64,000 nucleotides of DNA from Chryseobacterium antibioticum (GCF_012927325.1 NZ_JABBGI010000011.1:90707-154706), one strand, 5' to 3'. Positions 1-9,243 are shown, numbered from the stretch's first letter. The notes: a model not told the origin generated them from the letters alone. Translations and numbers: made by a program.

Positions 1-239
1 TTAATAAGCAAATTGATATAGCCGGGATTTTTTTTAATTTCATTACGGAGAGAATCCAGTTTCCTGATAATAGCTTCTTTGCCGTGAAATCTGTAAGGGT
101 TAGGATGTTGTTTTTGAATAATATCAACTGCAATATCGAAGTCTTTGAGATAACCGTCTTCAGGGATTTCTGAAATTGAATACTGAGAAAAGCCCATTGA
201 AAAAAATAAAATCAAAGGAAATACAAATAACTTCTTCAT
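1..239 (-). CDS. Exported protein, N-terminal part (possible S41-type peptidase)
   Basis: The reading frame starts with ATG at 239 and runs off the left edge of the window; about 79 residues are visible. It opens with a clear signal peptide (MKKLFVFPLILFFSMGFSQ). The mature start contains DFDIAVDIIQKQHPNPYRF, and this 'D-x-D-hydrophobic ... HPNPY' pattern is common just after the signal peptide of exported S41-family peptidase-like proteins of Bacteroidota. That assignment is inference from a short segment; the catalytic part lies outside the window. It points away from the SRPBCC gene at 482, with about 240 bases between them. Confidence 0.6.
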   Translation of the reverse strand, partial: MKKLFVFPLILFFSMGFSQYSISEIPEDGYLKDFDIAVDIIQKQHPNPYRFHGKEAIIRKLDSLRNEIKKNPGYINLLI

Positions 240-469
240 AGAAAAATATTTAATTTTAGGCTTTTTCACTCATCAAAAAACAGACCATTTTTTCGTTATT
301 TAAAAGTGGAGTTATTTTTATAAAATAATATATTTATAATTAAAATTTCCAATTATAATGCACTTTTTTTAAGAGTAGGAGGTGAGATAATTCACTTTTT
401 TATTTTGTTTTTTTTTGGAAATAAACTTTTAAGAATAACTAAGATATTGGTTACTTTTTTTATTTGTCT

Positions 470-477
470 TACTTTTG
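470..477 (+). promoter_or_regulatory. TAnnTTTG -7 box, almost touching the start codon
   Basis: TACTTTTG matches the Bacteroidota housekeeping -7 consensus TAnnTTTG exactly. A TTGG lies about 20 bases upstream (447-450) as a possible -33 element. Only four bases separate the box from the ATG at 482, so the transcript would begin at or next to the start codon. Confidence 0.5.
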
Positions 478-481
478 TGTA

Positions 482-1522
482 ATGCGTTTTTTTAAAATAA
501 CAGCCGTGATTCTTGTTTTACTGGTAGGAGCTTATGCTGCTTCCATGTACTATTTTGTAGATGAAAACAAGGATTTTAAGATAGAAAAAGAGATTGATTA
601 TCCAGTAGATAAAGTCTTTTCCCAGTTCAATAATCTCCAGCAATTCACCCGCTGGAACAATTTTTTCACAAGTTCTCAGTCTATTGATATCGATTATTAC
701 ACTCCCTATGAAGGACAGGGCGGTGCAATCAGTTATGTGGATCCGAAAAACGATACAGACGGTGAAATGTTTATCCGTTATGAAAATCCACAAAAGAGTC
801 TGCGATATCAGCTTTTTGAGGATAGAAACGAAAATCCTACGGTAGTTGATGTTCAGTTTAAAGCGGTTTCTGCAGAAAAAACAAAGATCACCTGGATGGT
901 ACATACGCCAAAACTTTCGGTATTGAGAAGAGTTGAAAACTTCTGGACCGAAGACCGGTTTGCCGAAAATATTAACAAAAGCATGATCAACCTGAAAAAT
1001 GTGCTTGGCAATAAAGTAGAAAAAGATCACCAGATGGCTTCCATTAAGTATGACAGTCTGATGGTAGAAAATGAAGAAGACAAGCTTCTGTTGGGGATCA
1101 ACGTAAGTACATCCAACAAAAAGGAGAATCTTTATAAAAATATTGTCATGAATTATAGTAAAATTTATAACTATGTGACAATGGATCTGGGTAAAAGAGA
1201 CGATGAATTTGGCTTTCCCGTGTTGATTACCGATGCAGATAATTACAAAGATAAAGAGGTTTCTTACTTCCTGGGAATTCCACTTTCCAAGAAGATTGGA
1301 GTAACAGATAATAATTTTAATTTCCGTACCATCAATGCTTCTCAAAACTATGTGATGTACTACAAAGGAAATTATGAAGGCAGAATAAAGGCGGTTCAGC
1401 AGCTGATTCAGAAGGCCAAAAAAGACGAGATGCGCTTCGGAGATGTCCGTCAGACCTTTATTGAACGTCCGGTCGAAGGGCAGGAGGTAAACATGAAGCT
1501 CTCATTATCAGTGTTTAAGTAA
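482..1522 (+). CDS. Membrane-anchored SRPBCC / effector-binding-like protein
   Basis: This 346-residue protein has one N-terminal membrane segment (about residues 5-22), then an SRPBCC (polyketide cyclase/START-like) fold at about 30-165, recognisable by DYPVDKVFSQFNNLQQFTRW and the later 'W..H.P' strands. The C-terminal half (about 190-346) resembles GyrI-like effector-binding domains. SRPBCC folds bind hydrophobic ligands, but the ligand cannot be inferred here. The ATG at 482 is preferred to the TTG at 464 because the TAnnTTTG promoter box lies between them. It stands alone upstream of sucA. Specific function unknown. Confidence 0.75.
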   Translation: MRFFKITAVILVLLVGAYAASMYYFVDENKDFKIEKEIDYPVDKVFSQFNNLQQFTRWNNFFTSSQSIDIDYYTPYEGQGGAISYVDPKNDTDGEMFIRYENPQKSLRYQLFEDRNENPTVVDVQFKAVSAEKTKITWMVHTPKLSVLRRVENFWTEDRFAENINKSMINLKNVLGNKVEKDHQMASIKYDSLMVENEEDKLLLGINVSTSNKKENLYKNIVMNYSKIYNYVTMDLGKRDDEFGFPVLITDADNYKDKEVSYFLGIPLSKKIGVTDNNFNFRTINASQNYVMYYKGNYEGRIKAVQQLIQKAKKDEMRFGDVRQTFIERPVEGQEVNMKLSLSVFK

Positions 1523-1592
1523 TTTTTTTTAAGTAATTTTTTTCTTAATTTTTTTTAACGGTCTCAGACTGTCTTAACTCGGTTTTTTTTAT

Positions 1593-1600
1593 TAAATTTG
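1593..1600 (+). promoter_or_regulatory. TAnnTTTG -7 box for sucAB
   Basis: TAAATTTG lies 46 bases upstream of the sucA ATG. No convincing TTTG is present at the -33 position. The T-rich DNA before it also carries a direct repeat of AAGTAATTTTTTT just after the preceding gene. Confidence 0.5.
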
Positions 1601-1646
1601 AAGATTAATTCTACAAATAAATTTTAATAATAGATAAACTGTAATA

Positions 1647-4463
1647 ATGGACAGATTTTCATTCCTAAACGCAGCTCATTCTCAGTTAATTGAGGATTTA
1701 TACCAACAGTACTTAAAATTCCCGGATTCTTTGGAGCCATCATGGAAAGCCTTTTTTCAAGGCTTCGATTTTGCTTTGGAGAACTATGGAGATGATGATA
1801 GCATTCAATACATTCAGGCTTCGGCCAATGCTGCCCCGGCAGTACAGCAAATCTCTCAGGCAGTATCCAGCGGAGAAGTTCCTGAGCACATCAAAAAAGA
1901 GTTCAAGGTAGTAAACCTTATTGAGGCTTACAGAACGAGAGGGCACTTGTTCACAAAAACAAACCCAGTTAGAGAAAGAAGACACTATACGCCTACTTTA
2001 GACATCGAGAACTTCGGTCTTAGCAAGGAGGATTTAAATACAAAATTCAACTGTGCTGTTGAAACAGGTATGAAAGAGCCTGCAACACTACAGGACCTGA
2101 TCAAGCATTTGGAAAGTATCTACTGCGGTTCTATCGGGGTAGAATACACGTATATCAACAATGTTGAAGAAAAAGATTTCATCAAGAAATGGCTTCAGGT
2201 GAACGAAAATCACCCAAGTCTTTCTGCAAATGAAAAAACTGAGATTTTACTAAAATTAAATCAGGCAGTCGCTTTTGAAAACTATCTTCACACCAAATTC
2301 GTAGGACAGAAGAGATTCTCCCTTGAAGGAGGAGAAACATTAATTCCTGCATTGGATCAGTTGATCTCAAGATCTTCTCAATTAGGAGTAGATGAAGTGG
2401 TTCTGGGAATGGCTCACAGAGGAAGACTGAACGTGTTGTCAAACATTTTTGGGAAATCTTACAAGCAGATCTTCTCAGAATTTGAAGGAAAAGAATTCGA
2501 AGAAGATGTATTCTCTGGTGATGTTAAATACCACTTGGGATCATCCAAAAAAGTGAAAACAGCTTCAGGAGAAGAAGTAGCCATCAACCTTACACCGAAC
2601 CCATCTCACCTGGAAACCGTAGCTGCTCTTGTAGAAGGGATCTGCCGTGCGAAGATAGATGACAAATACAAAGGAGACGGTTCTAAGATCCTTCCTATCG
2701 TGATCCACGGTGACGGTGCTATTGCAGGTCAGGGGATTGCTTACGAGGTAGCTCAGATGATGACACTGGAAGGATATAAAACAGGAGGAACTGTTCATAT
2801 CGTTGTTAACAACCAGGTTTCATTTACCACTAATTATGCAGATGCAAGATCTTCAACCTACTGTACAGACATTGCGAAAGTAACGGAGTCTCCGGTAATG
2901 CACGTTAATGCTGACGATGCTGAAGCGGTAGTTCACGCAATGCATTTTGCAGCAGATTTCAGAGCGAAGTTTGGTAAGGATGTTTATATCGATTTATTAG
3001 GATACAGAAAATATGGCCACAACGAAGGTGATGAGCCTAGATTCACACAGCCTAATTTATACAAATTAATTTCAAAACACCCGAATCCAAGAGAAATTTA
3101 TAAAGATAAATTACTTAAGGACAGCATTACTTCCAACGATGTGATCGCAAAAATGGAATCAGATTTCAAAGCGCTTTTAGATAAAGACTTTGATGCTTCC
3201 AAAGAGATCGAGAAAAATGCAATGGACCTGTTCATGGCAGATGACTGGATCAATTATCCTATCGGAAAAAGAGGAGCTGTTCAGATTCCTGTAGATACAA
3301 AATATGACTTAGAAAAGCTTAAAGAACTGGCGATTAAAATGTCGTCTCTTCCAGCTGACAAAAAGTTCATCAATAAAATTACAAGACTGTTTGATAACCG
3401 TGTTAAGGCTATCGAAGGAAATTCATTAGACTGGGCTCTTGGAGAGTGGTTGGCATATGCTACACTTCTTGTGGAAGGCCACAATGTAAGAATTTCCGGA
3501 GAAGATGTTGAAAGAGGAACATTCTCTCACAGACATGCGGTGGTAAAAACTGAAGATACTGAAGAAGAATATATCCCGTTAAGACACGTATCAGAAAGCA
3601 GATTTGATGTATTCAACTCTCACCTTTCAGAATACGGAGTTTTAGGTTTCGACTACGGATATGCAATGGTTTCTCCTAATACATTAACGATCTGGGAAGC
3701 TCAGTTCGGAGACTTTGTAAACGGTGCTCAGATCATTGTTGACCAGTATCTGGCTGCAGCAGAAGAAAAATGGAAGATCCAGGACGGGTTGGTGATGTTA
3801 TTGCCTCACGGTTCAGAAGGTCAGGGAGCAGAACACTCTTCAGCAAGATTAGAAAGATTCTTAACGCTTTGTGCGAACGAAAATATGGTGGTAGCCAATA
3901 TCACTTCACCTGCCAATTATTTCCACTTATTAAGAAGACAGCTTAAATGGTCATTCAGAAAACCATTGATTGTGATGAGCCCTAAATCTTTATTGAGACA
4001 CCCGAAAGTGGTTTCTCCATTAGAAGATTTTGCAAATGGTTCATTCCAGCCAATATTGGATGATCCTACGGCAGATCCTAAAAAAGTTGAAAAATTAGTA
4101 TTGTGTTCAGGTAAATTATACTTCGAATTATTGGCGAAGAAAGAAGAACTGAACTGTGAAAATATTGCATTGGTAAGATTGGAGCAGTTATATCCGCTTC
4201 AGGCAGATGCAATAGATGCTATCTTCAGCAAATATGACAACAGAACACAATTGGTTTGGGCTCAGGAAGAACCGGAAAATATGGGAGCTTGGTCTTATAT
4301 CCTGAGAAACTTCAGAGATACAGGAATTCAGGTAGTCTCTCCGGTACCAAGTGGTGCTCCGGCTCCGGGAAGTCACAAAATGTTTGAGAAAAACCAAAAT
4401 GCAGTGATCAACAGAGTTTTCGACAGAGATGATGCTCCTGCAAAAAGACCCGTTACAGCGTAA
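1647..4463 (+). CDS. sucA: 2-oxoglutarate dehydrogenase E1 component
   Basis: SucA is the thiamine-diphosphate decarboxylase of the 2-oxoglutarate dehydrogenase complex: it decarboxylates 2-oxoglutarate and passes the succinyl group to the lipoyl arm of E2 in the TCA cycle. The 938 residues match the full family length. The N-terminal E1 segment (FLNAAHSQLIEDLYQQYL) is intact. The ThDP-binding stretch HGDGAIAGQGIAYEVAQM is followed by VVNNQ at about residues 350-390. The C-terminal half carries the transketolase-like pyrimidine domain with the HGSEGQGAEHSSARLERFL motif. It is followed 40 bases later by sucB, so the two form an operon. Cytoplasmic. Confidence 0.97.
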   Translation: MDRFSFLNAAHSQLIEDLYQQYLKFPDSLEPSWKAFFQGFDFALENYGDDDSIQYIQASANAAPAVQQISQAVSSGEVPEHIKKEFKVVNLIEAYRTRGHLFTKTNPVRERRHYTPTLDIENFGLSKEDLNTKFNCAVETGMKEPATLQDLIKHLESIYCGSIGVEYTYINNVEEKDFIKKWLQVNENHPSLSANEKTEILLKLNQAVAFENYLHTKFVGQKRFSLEGGETLIPALDQLISRSSQLGVDEVVLGMAHRGRLNVLSNIFGKSYKQIFSEFEGKEFEEDVFSGDVKYHLGSSKKVKTASGEEVAINLTPNPSHLETVAALVEGICRAKIDDKYKGDGSKILPIVIHGDGAIAGQGIAYEVAQMMTLEGYKTGGTVHIVVNNQVSFTTNYADARSSTYCTDIAKVTESPVMHVNADDAEAVVHAMHFAADFRAKFGKDVYIDLLGYRKYGHNEGDEPRFTQPNLYKLISKHPNPREIYKDKLLKDSITSNDVIAKMESDFKALLDKDFDASKEIEKNAMDLFMADDWINYPIGKRGAVQIPVDTKYDLEKLKELAIKMSSLPADKKFINKITRLFDNRVKAIEGNSLDWALGEWLAYATLLVEGHNVRISGEDVERGTFSHRHAVVKTEDTEEEYIPLRHVSESRFDVFNSHLSEYGVLGFDYGYAMVSPNTLTIWEAQFGDFVNGAQIIVDQYLAAAEEKWKIQDGLVMLLPHGSEGQGAEHSSARLERFLTLCANENMVVANITSPANYFHLLRRQLKWSFRKPLIVMSPKSLLRHPKVVSPLEDFANGSFQPILDDPTADPKKVEKLVLCSGKLYFELLAKKEELNCENIALVRLEQLYPLQADAIDAIFSKYDNRTQLVWAQEEPENMGAWSYILRNFRDTGIQVVSPVPSGAPAPGSHKMFEKNQNAVINRVFDRDDAPAKRPVTA

Positions 4464-4503
4464 TTAAGAATAATACCCAATTAAAAAATAAAAAATACTC
4501 AAT

Positions 4504-5760
4504 ATGTCAGTTTTAGAAATGAAAGTTCCTTCACCGGGAGAATCCATTACAGAAGTTGAAATTGCAACTTGGCTTGTGAAAGATGGTGATTATGTAGAAA
4601 AAGATCAGCCCATCGCAGAAGTAGACTCAGATAAAGCAACTCTTGAATTACCAGCTGAACAAAGCGGTGTAATTACATTAAAAGCAGAAGAGGGTGATGT
4701 AGTACAGGTTGGTCAGGTAGTTTGTTTAATTGATGTGGATGCTCCTAAACCTGCAGGCGGAAGCGCTCCAGCTGCGGAAGCTCCAAAACAGGAAGAGGCT
4801 CCAAAAGCTGCTGAACCAGCGAAACAGGAAGCTCCAAAACCAGCTGCTCCGGTATCTGCTCCACAAACTTATGCAACGGGAGCTCCATCTCCTGCAGCTA
4901 AAAAGATCCTTGACGAGAAAGGGATTCAGGCAGGACAGGTTTCAGGAAGCGGAAGAGACGGAAGAGTTACTAAAACTGATGCAGAATTAGCTGCAGTTCC
5001 TGCTTTAGGAGGAACTCCTGCAACTGCAACCGGTGCACGTACAACGACGACGACTAAACTTTCAGTTCTAAGAAGAAAAATCGCTTCAAGATTGGTTTCA
5101 GTAAAGAACGAAACAGCGATGTTGACGACTTTCAACGAAGTTGATATGTCTGAAATTTTCAGATTAAGAAAATTATATAAAGAAGAATTTGCTCAGAAAC
5201 ATGGAGTTGGACTAGGATTTATGTCTTTCTTTACAAAAGCGGTTACAAGAGCTTTACAAATGTATCCTGATGTGAATGCATCTATCGACGGAGATTTCAA
5301 AATCAATTATGACTTCTGCGATATTTCAATTGCCGTTTCAGGCCCTAAAGGATTAATGGTTCCGGTATTGAGAAATGCTGAAAACATGTCTTTCAGTGGA
5401 GTAGAAGCGAACATCAAAGATCTTGCTACCAAAGTAAGAGACGGTAAAATTACTGTTGATGAAATGACGGGAGGTACATTTACCATTACCAATGGTGGTA
5501 CTTTCGGATCTATGTTATCTACACCTATTATCAACCCGCCACAATCTGCTATCTTAGGAATGCACAATATCATCCAGAGACCGGTAGCTGTTGACGGACA
5601 GGTAGTAATCAGACCAATGATGTATGTGGCTATGTCTTATGACCACAGAATTATCGACGGAAAAGAGTCTGTAGGATTCCTTGTAGCGGTAAAAGAAGGT
5701 ATCGACAACCCTGTTGAAATATTAATGGGAGGTGACGAAAGAAAAGGCCTTGGATTATAG
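4504..5760 (+). CDS. sucB: Dihydrolipoyllysine succinyltransferase (2-OGDH E2)
   Basis: SucB takes the succinyl group from E1 on a swinging lipoyl arm and transfers it to CoA. The 418 residues show the standard order: one lipoyl domain (about 1-78, lipoylated Lys44 in [12 protein letters not shown]), an Ala/Pro/Lys-rich linker (about 80-122), a peripheral subunit-binding domain (about 125-165, [14 protein letters not shown] ... [10 protein letters not shown]), and the catalytic acyltransferase domain ending in [12 protein letters not shown], which holds the catalytic His and Asp. It is co-transcribed with sucA and followed by a strong terminator. A second E2 paralogue lies at 21567-22871. Confidence 0.96.
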   Translation: MSVLEMKVPSPGESITEVEIATWLVKDGDYVEKDQPIAEVDSDKATLELPAEQSGVITLKAEEGDVVQVGQVVCLIDVDAPKPAGGSAPAAEAPKQEEAPKAAEPAKQEAPKPAAPVSAPQTYATGAPSPAAKKILDEKGIQAGQVSGSGRDGRVTKTDAELAAVPALGGTPATATGARTTTTTKLSVLRRKIASRLVSVKNETAMLTTFNEVDMSEIFRLRKLYKEEFAQKHGVGLGFMSFFTKAVTRALQMYPDVNASIDGDFKINYDFCDISIAVSGPKGLMVPVLRNAENMSFSGVEANIKDLATKVRDGKITVDEMTGGTFTITNGGTFGSMLSTPIINPPQSAILGMHNIIQRPVAVDGQVVIRPMMYVAMSYDHRIIDGKESVGFLVAVKEGIDNPVEILMGGDERKGLGL

Positions 5761-5789
5761 ATTTTAATACAATTATACTATAACTTACA

Positions 5790-5820
5790 ATCTCGCCTTA
5801 AAAAAGGCGAGATTTTTGTA
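5790..5820 (+). terminator. Rho-independent terminator after sucAB
   Basis: A perfect 10-bp stem (ATCTCGCCTT / AAGGCGAGAT) with an AAAA loop is followed by TTTTGTATTTG, 30 bases after the sucB stop. Confidence 0.9.
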
Positions 5821-5840
5821 TTTGTTAAAGAAATACTAAG

Positions 5841-6230
5841 ATGATGTTCTCAAAAATGACTTCCAATATCAAAGTTTCAGTATTACCTGAATATGATAGT
5901 AAAAACAGTTATCCATCTGAAAACCGTTACGTCTTCAAGTATAATATTACAATAGAAAATGACGGCAGTTTTCCTATTAAAGTAATTAAAAGAAAATGGC
6001 TGATCTTCGACGTAGGTTTTGGATACACTGAGATTATAGGTGATGGAGTAATCGGATTAACACCAGAGATTCCAATAGGCGAAAATTTCGCTTACTTCTC
6101 CAATGTAATGCTTCGGTCCGGTGTAGGAAATATGAGCGGAAAATACCTTGTTAAAAACATGGACACACAGGAAACCTTTGAGATAGACATCCCGAAGTTT
6201 AATCTGTTGTCCGAAGTTTTAAGCAATTAG
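5841..6230 (+). CDS. apaG: ApaG domain protein
   Basis: ApaG is a small fibronectin-III-like beta-sandwich protein. Its name comes from cobalt/magnesium resistance phenotypes, and its biochemical role is not settled. The 129-residue length fits the family (about 125-130). Diagnostic segments are RYVFKYNITIENDGSFPIKVIKRKW, then GDGVIGLTPEIPIGENFAYFS and the Gly-rich GVGNMSGKY. Two adjacent ATGs (5841, 5844) and a third four codons further on are possible starts. It lies in its own unit after the sucAB terminator, and its stop codon overlaps the end of the convergent T9SS-tail remnant. Confidence 0.92.
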   Translation: MMFSKMTSNIKVSVLPEYDSKNSYPSENRYVFKYNITIENDGSFPIKVIKRKWLIFDVGFGYTEIIGDGVIGLTPEIPIGENFAYFSNVMLRSGVGNMSGKYLVKNMDTQETFEIDIPKFNLLSEVLSN

Positions 6231-6480
6231 TATGATTCCTTGATGAATTGATGTCTGCTTAGACCTTGTTGAGATTTGATTTCTAAGAAATGTCCTCCTT
6301 TTGACAGGCTGGAAACGTCTATTTTGGAATTAGCAGAATTTTGCTGAATGAGTTTTCCCTCAGAACTGTAAATCTTTGTCCATTCGATACATTTAAGGCC
6401 TTTAATTTTAAAGAAAGCGTTCTCAGCAGGGTTAGGTTAGGGTACATATTGATGAGTATAGCAGCTGGGAGTAAAAACTT
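6227..6480 (-). pseudogene. Remnant of a T9SS sorting domain (type A C-terminal domain)
   Basis: On the minus strand the frame upstream of the stop at 6227-6229 reads PAENAFFKIKGLKCIEWTKI, then YSSEGKLIQQNSANSKIDVS and SLSKGGHFLEIKSQQG, ending in QFIKESY. This is the standard layout of a T9SS type A C-terminal sorting domain. The preceding INMYPN motif is in a different frame. The break coincides with a tandem duplication of GTTAG (forward 6431-6440); removing one copy restores INMYPNPAEN. No start codon or cargo domain remains, because the fragment begins right after the exonuclease stop at 6495. I read it as the tail of a deleted and frameshifted secreted protein. Confidence 0.75.
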
Positions 6481-6494
6481 TTTACATTTTAAGG

Positions 6495-7052
6495 TTATAG
6501 TTTCTTAACGTATTTACTTAAAAAGGAATCATGTATTTCTTCATTTTGAGTGATGATTAACTTTTCAAAAGCCAACAGAGCGATTTTTGCACAAGCTTCC
6601 GCATCATCTCCGGCCCGGTGATGATTCAGACTGATCTGATGGTGTTCAGCCAGATGTTTTAGTCCGTATTTAGGAAGATAGTTCCATGATTTTTTGGCCA
6701 GCTGAATGCTGCAAAGGTAATTCAGTTTTGGGGTAAACATCCCGTAATGTTCAAAGCACCCTCTTAAAACACCGGCATCAAAACTGGCATTATGGGCAAT
6801 CATCAGCGATCCGTACATCATTTCTTCAGCTTCATACCAGATCTCATCAAAAGTAGGGGCGTCCTTTACATCTTCGGGTTTTATCCCATGAACATCAATA
6901 TTGAATCTGCTGAAATAAGGAAAACTCGGTGGTTTTATAAGCCAAGTCTTGGTTTCAACGATTTTGGAGTCCTGAACAACACAGATACCCATTTCACAGG
7001 CCGAATTTTTTTCGTGAGTGGCTGTTTCAAAATCTATTGCGCAGAAATCCAT
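6495..7052 (-). CDS. DnaQ-like 3'-5' exonuclease (DEDDh family)
   Basis: This 185-residue protein has the three Exo motifs of the DEDDh exonuclease superfamily: ExoI DFETAT with Asp7 and Glu9, ExoII HNASFD with Asp92, and ExoIII HHRAGDDAEA with His145 and Asp150. These residues bind the two catalytic metal ions. It is a stand-alone domain, like the DNA polymerase III epsilon-type and RNase T-like exonucleases of Bacteroidota. The substrate (DNA proofreading, repair or RNA trimming) cannot be told from sequence. It is preceded by a 278-bp spacer with no convincing gene and followed by the T9SS-tail remnant. Confidence 0.9.
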   Translation of the reverse strand: MDFCAIDFETATHEKNSACEMGICVVQDSKIVETKTWLIKPPSFPYFSRFNIDVHGIKPEDVKDAPTFDEIWYEAEEMMYGSLMIAHNASFDAGVLRGCFEHYGMFTPKLNYLCSIQLAKKSWNYLPKYGLKHLAEHHQISLNHHRAGDDAEACAKIALLAFEKLIITQNEEIHDSFLSKYVKKL

Positions 7053-7330
7053 TTTTTTTAAGTGATAAATTAAGAGTTATGAATGATGAATGTCCTGATA
7101 CTGCCTGAAAATAGCAGAAATCGATGATTTACAGTTTGAAATTTAAAGGGTAGAATTTAAAATTATTAAAGTGTAAGTTATACATTTTTTCCGAAATCAA
7201 AACATCCCATAATTTTAAACTACTTTGTCTGTTTGTTCGGTGAAAAATAGTCTACTTTAGAGAAAAGCCCGCGCTTATTTTTATCAAAGTTAAACCTTAT
7301 CCCGGAACAGACATCAGGATCATAAAACGG

Positions 7331-8308
7331 TTATTTGCCTCCTAAAAAATGTTTAAAAATCAACCATTTTGATTGGTAGAATTCACTTTTTTGGTGGTTC
7401 TGACGCAGTTTCCATGTTCCAGGAAGTTGGGCATAAAATCCAAAATGTGCTCGTACAACCGCCCAAAGATGGGGAAACCCATTTTTTAATCCAAAATAAA
7501 TTCCCGCAATTCCATCCAAACACAGCCTGAAGAATATCAGTCCTACCAGTTGGGGAAATGGGAGGTTTTTCAGCATCATCGAAAGATTATTTCTGATGTT
7601 TAAATAAGTTTTCTGTGCACTCTGTTTGTTCAGTGTTCCACCGCCTACGTGGTAGACTTTTGATTTTCCGGTATAGAAAATTTTCTTTCCTGAATTAATA
7701 AGTCTCCAGCAAAGATCAATTTCTTCCTGATGGGCAAAAAACCTTTCATCGAAACCATTTTGTTCCCAAAAATCTTTGGAACGCACGAAAAAGCAACATC
7801 CCGAAGCCCAGAAGATTTCCGTTTCGTCATTGTATTGTCCTTTGTCTTCCTCCGCATCATCAAAAACACGTCCACGGCAGTAAGGATAGCCCAGATTATC
7901 TATAAGGCCTCCTGCAGCCCCTGCAAATTCAAAGTGATTTTTATGGTTGAAAGATAAAATTTTAGGTTGAATAGCGGCTATGGAAGGGTCTTTTTCAAAG
8001 AGGTCCATAACGGGATTTATCCAGTTTTCAGTAACTTCTACATCAGAGTTCAGAAGACAGTAATATTCGTTCTTTATTTCCTTTAAACCTTCATTATATC
8101 CGCCTGCAAAACCATAGTTTTTATCGTTTCTAATGATTTTTACGGTGGGAAATTGAGTTTCTGTAAATGCTATAGAATCATCGGTAGAAAGATTGTCAAT
8201 GACATAAACATCGGCATTCTGAGAAAAGCTGACTACACTTGGAAGAAATTTCTCGAGCCAGTTTTTACCGTTCCAGTTTAAAATGACAACTGCTAAATTT
8301 TTAGGCAT
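7331..8308 (-). CDS. Family 2 glycosyltransferase
   Basis: This 325-residue GT-A-fold glycosyltransferase starts with LAVVILNWNGKNWLEKFLPS and has the acidic metal-binding region YCLLNSDVEVTENW at about residue 105. The acceptor-side motif FDERFFAHQEEIDLCWRLIN at about 205 is typical of GT2 rhamnosyl/glycosyl transferases. A hydrophobic stretch near the C-terminus (LVGLIFFRLCLDGIAGIYFG) suggests membrane association. Its start lies 5 bases after the stop of the acyltransferase gene, so the two are one transcription unit and probably act on cell-envelope lipids or glycans. The sugar and acceptor are unknown. Confidence 0.9.
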   Translation of the reverse strand: MPKNLAVVILNWNGKNWLEKFLPSVVSFSQNADVYVIDNLSTDDSIAFTETQFPTVKIIRNDKNYGFAGGYNEGLKEIKNEYYCLLNSDVEVTENWINPVMDLFEKDPSIAAIQPKILSFNHKNHFEFAGAAGGLIDNLGYPYCRGRVFDDAEEDKGQYNDETEIFWASGCCFFVRSKDFWEQNGFDERFFAHQEEIDLCWRLINSGKKIFYTGKSKVYHVGGGTLNKQSAQKTYLNIRNNLSMMLKNLPFPQLVGLIFFRLCLDGIAGIYFGLKNGFPHLWAVVRAHFGFYAQLPGTWKLRQNHQKSEFYQSKWLIFKHFLGGK

Positions 8309-8313
8309 GAGAA

Positions 8314-9198
8314 TTATATTTTTTCAGCATCAAATGTTTTAATGGAATCCTGATATTTCCACTTTCTGTGCGACCATAGGTAATTGTCCGGATGTTTGTG
8401 TAACGTGTTTTCAAGAAGTTTATGGAATTTTCTTACGACTTCATGCTCTGTAAACTTTTCACCGTCAGGATAAATTCTATGATAATTGACCTGATAATAG
8501 CCTCGTTTTACTTTTTTCATTTCACAATAAATAAAAGCAAGGTCCATTCTGGTAGCCAGTTTATCATATCCGATAAATGCAGGCGTTTTCTGGTTTAAAA
8601 ATTCTAATCCATAGTTCACATGGGCTACATGTGGAGTTTGGTCTGCAACAAACATATAAGCTGATTCGCCGTCATTTTTAGACCTGAAGATATTCTTGAT
8701 CACTTCATTGGCCTCCAGTGCTTCATTTCCAAACTTATTTCTCACTTTCTTCATCTGATTTTCCCAGAAATCGCTGTTTACCTTTCTGTATACCGGGTGG
8801 CAGTGTTTTTGCGGAATAATCCTGGCGAAAGCATTCATCCACTCCCAATTAAAGACGTGTCCGGCAAGCATAATAATATTTTTGCCTTCAGCTTTAGCTT
8901 CGTGAAACACATCCTGATTGATGTGCTGCATTCTGACTCTGGCTTCTGTCTCGGAAATGCTGAAAGATTTAATGGTTTCTACCAGATAATCTGAGAAATT
9001 TTCATAAAATTTCTTTCTTATAATGGCAATTTCTTCTTCTGACTTTTCAGGAAAAGAGTTTCGTAGATTTTGGGTGATCACGTTCTTTCTATATCCTACC
9101 AAATAATAATTTAGAAAGAAAATAACATCCGAAAAAATGTATAATACTTTAAGCGGAAGTTTAGAAATGAAATATAATATTTTGATTAAGAAATTCAT
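8314..9198 (-). CDS. Lipid A biosynthesis acyltransferase-like protein (LpxL/HtrB family)
   Basis: This 294-residue membrane-associated acyltransferase begins with a hydrophobic anchor (ILYFISKLPLKVLYIFSDVIFFL). The catalytic His/Glu motif of the LpxL/HtrB family appears as GHVFNWEW (about residue 117), replacing the more usual GHxGNWE; the FVADQTPHV block and YRKVNSDFWENQM also fit. Family members transfer secondary acyl chains to lipid A at the inner membrane. It is first in a two-gene operon with the glycosyltransferase. A TAnnTTTG box ends only 8 bases before its ATG, predicting a very short leader. Confidence 0.87.
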   Translation of the reverse strand: MNFLIKILYFISKLPLKVLYIFSDVIFFLNYYLVGYRKNVITQNLRNSFPEKSEEEIAIIRKKFYENFSDYLVETIKSFSISETEARVRMQHINQDVFHEAKAEGKNIIMLAGHVFNWEWMNAFARIIPQKHCHPVYRKVNSDFWENQMKKVRNKFGNEALEANEVIKNIFRSKNDGESAYMFVADQTPHVAHVNYGLEFLNQKTPAFIGYDKLATRMDLAFIYCEMKKVKRGYYQVNYHRIYPDGEKFTEHEVVRKFHKLLENTLHKHPDNYLWSHRKWKYQDSIKTFDAEKI

Positions 9199-9206
9199 AA
9201 AACATG

Positions 9207-9214
9207 CAAATTTA
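9207..9214 (-). promoter_or_regulatory. TAnnTTTG -7 box for the acyltransferase/glycosyltransferase pair
   Basis: The minus strand reads TAAATTTG here, 8 bases from the ATG at 9198. The divergent thioredoxin-like gene has its own box at 9236-9243, so the two promoters lie back to back. Confidence 0.5.
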
Positions 9215-9235
9215 GTGATAAAAAAAATATGGTTC

Positions 9236-9243
9236 TATTTTTG
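9236..9243 (+). promoter_or_regulatory. TAnnTTTG -7 box for the thioredoxin-like gene
   Basis: TATTTTTG is an exact consensus match, 34 bases upstream of the ATG at 9278. Confidence 0.5.

Noticed and set aside
334..358. TTATAATT / AATTATAA inverted repeat upstream of the SRPBCC gene.
   Set aside because: Very AT-rich DNA makes such an 8-bp repeat likely by chance, and no promoter box is associated with it.
518..1345. Long 275-codon frame on the minus strand opposite the SRPBCC gene.
   Set aside because: It is antisense to a gene with recognisable domains, and its translation is rich in Ile, Phe and Cys typical of a shadow frame.
7218..7330. A 36-codon open stretch on the minus strand directly after the glycosyltransferase stop (PFYDPDV...SPNKQTK).
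   Set aside because: It looks protein-like and is in frame with the stop, but it has no start codon, no recognised motif and is short; it could be chance or an old 3' remnant.
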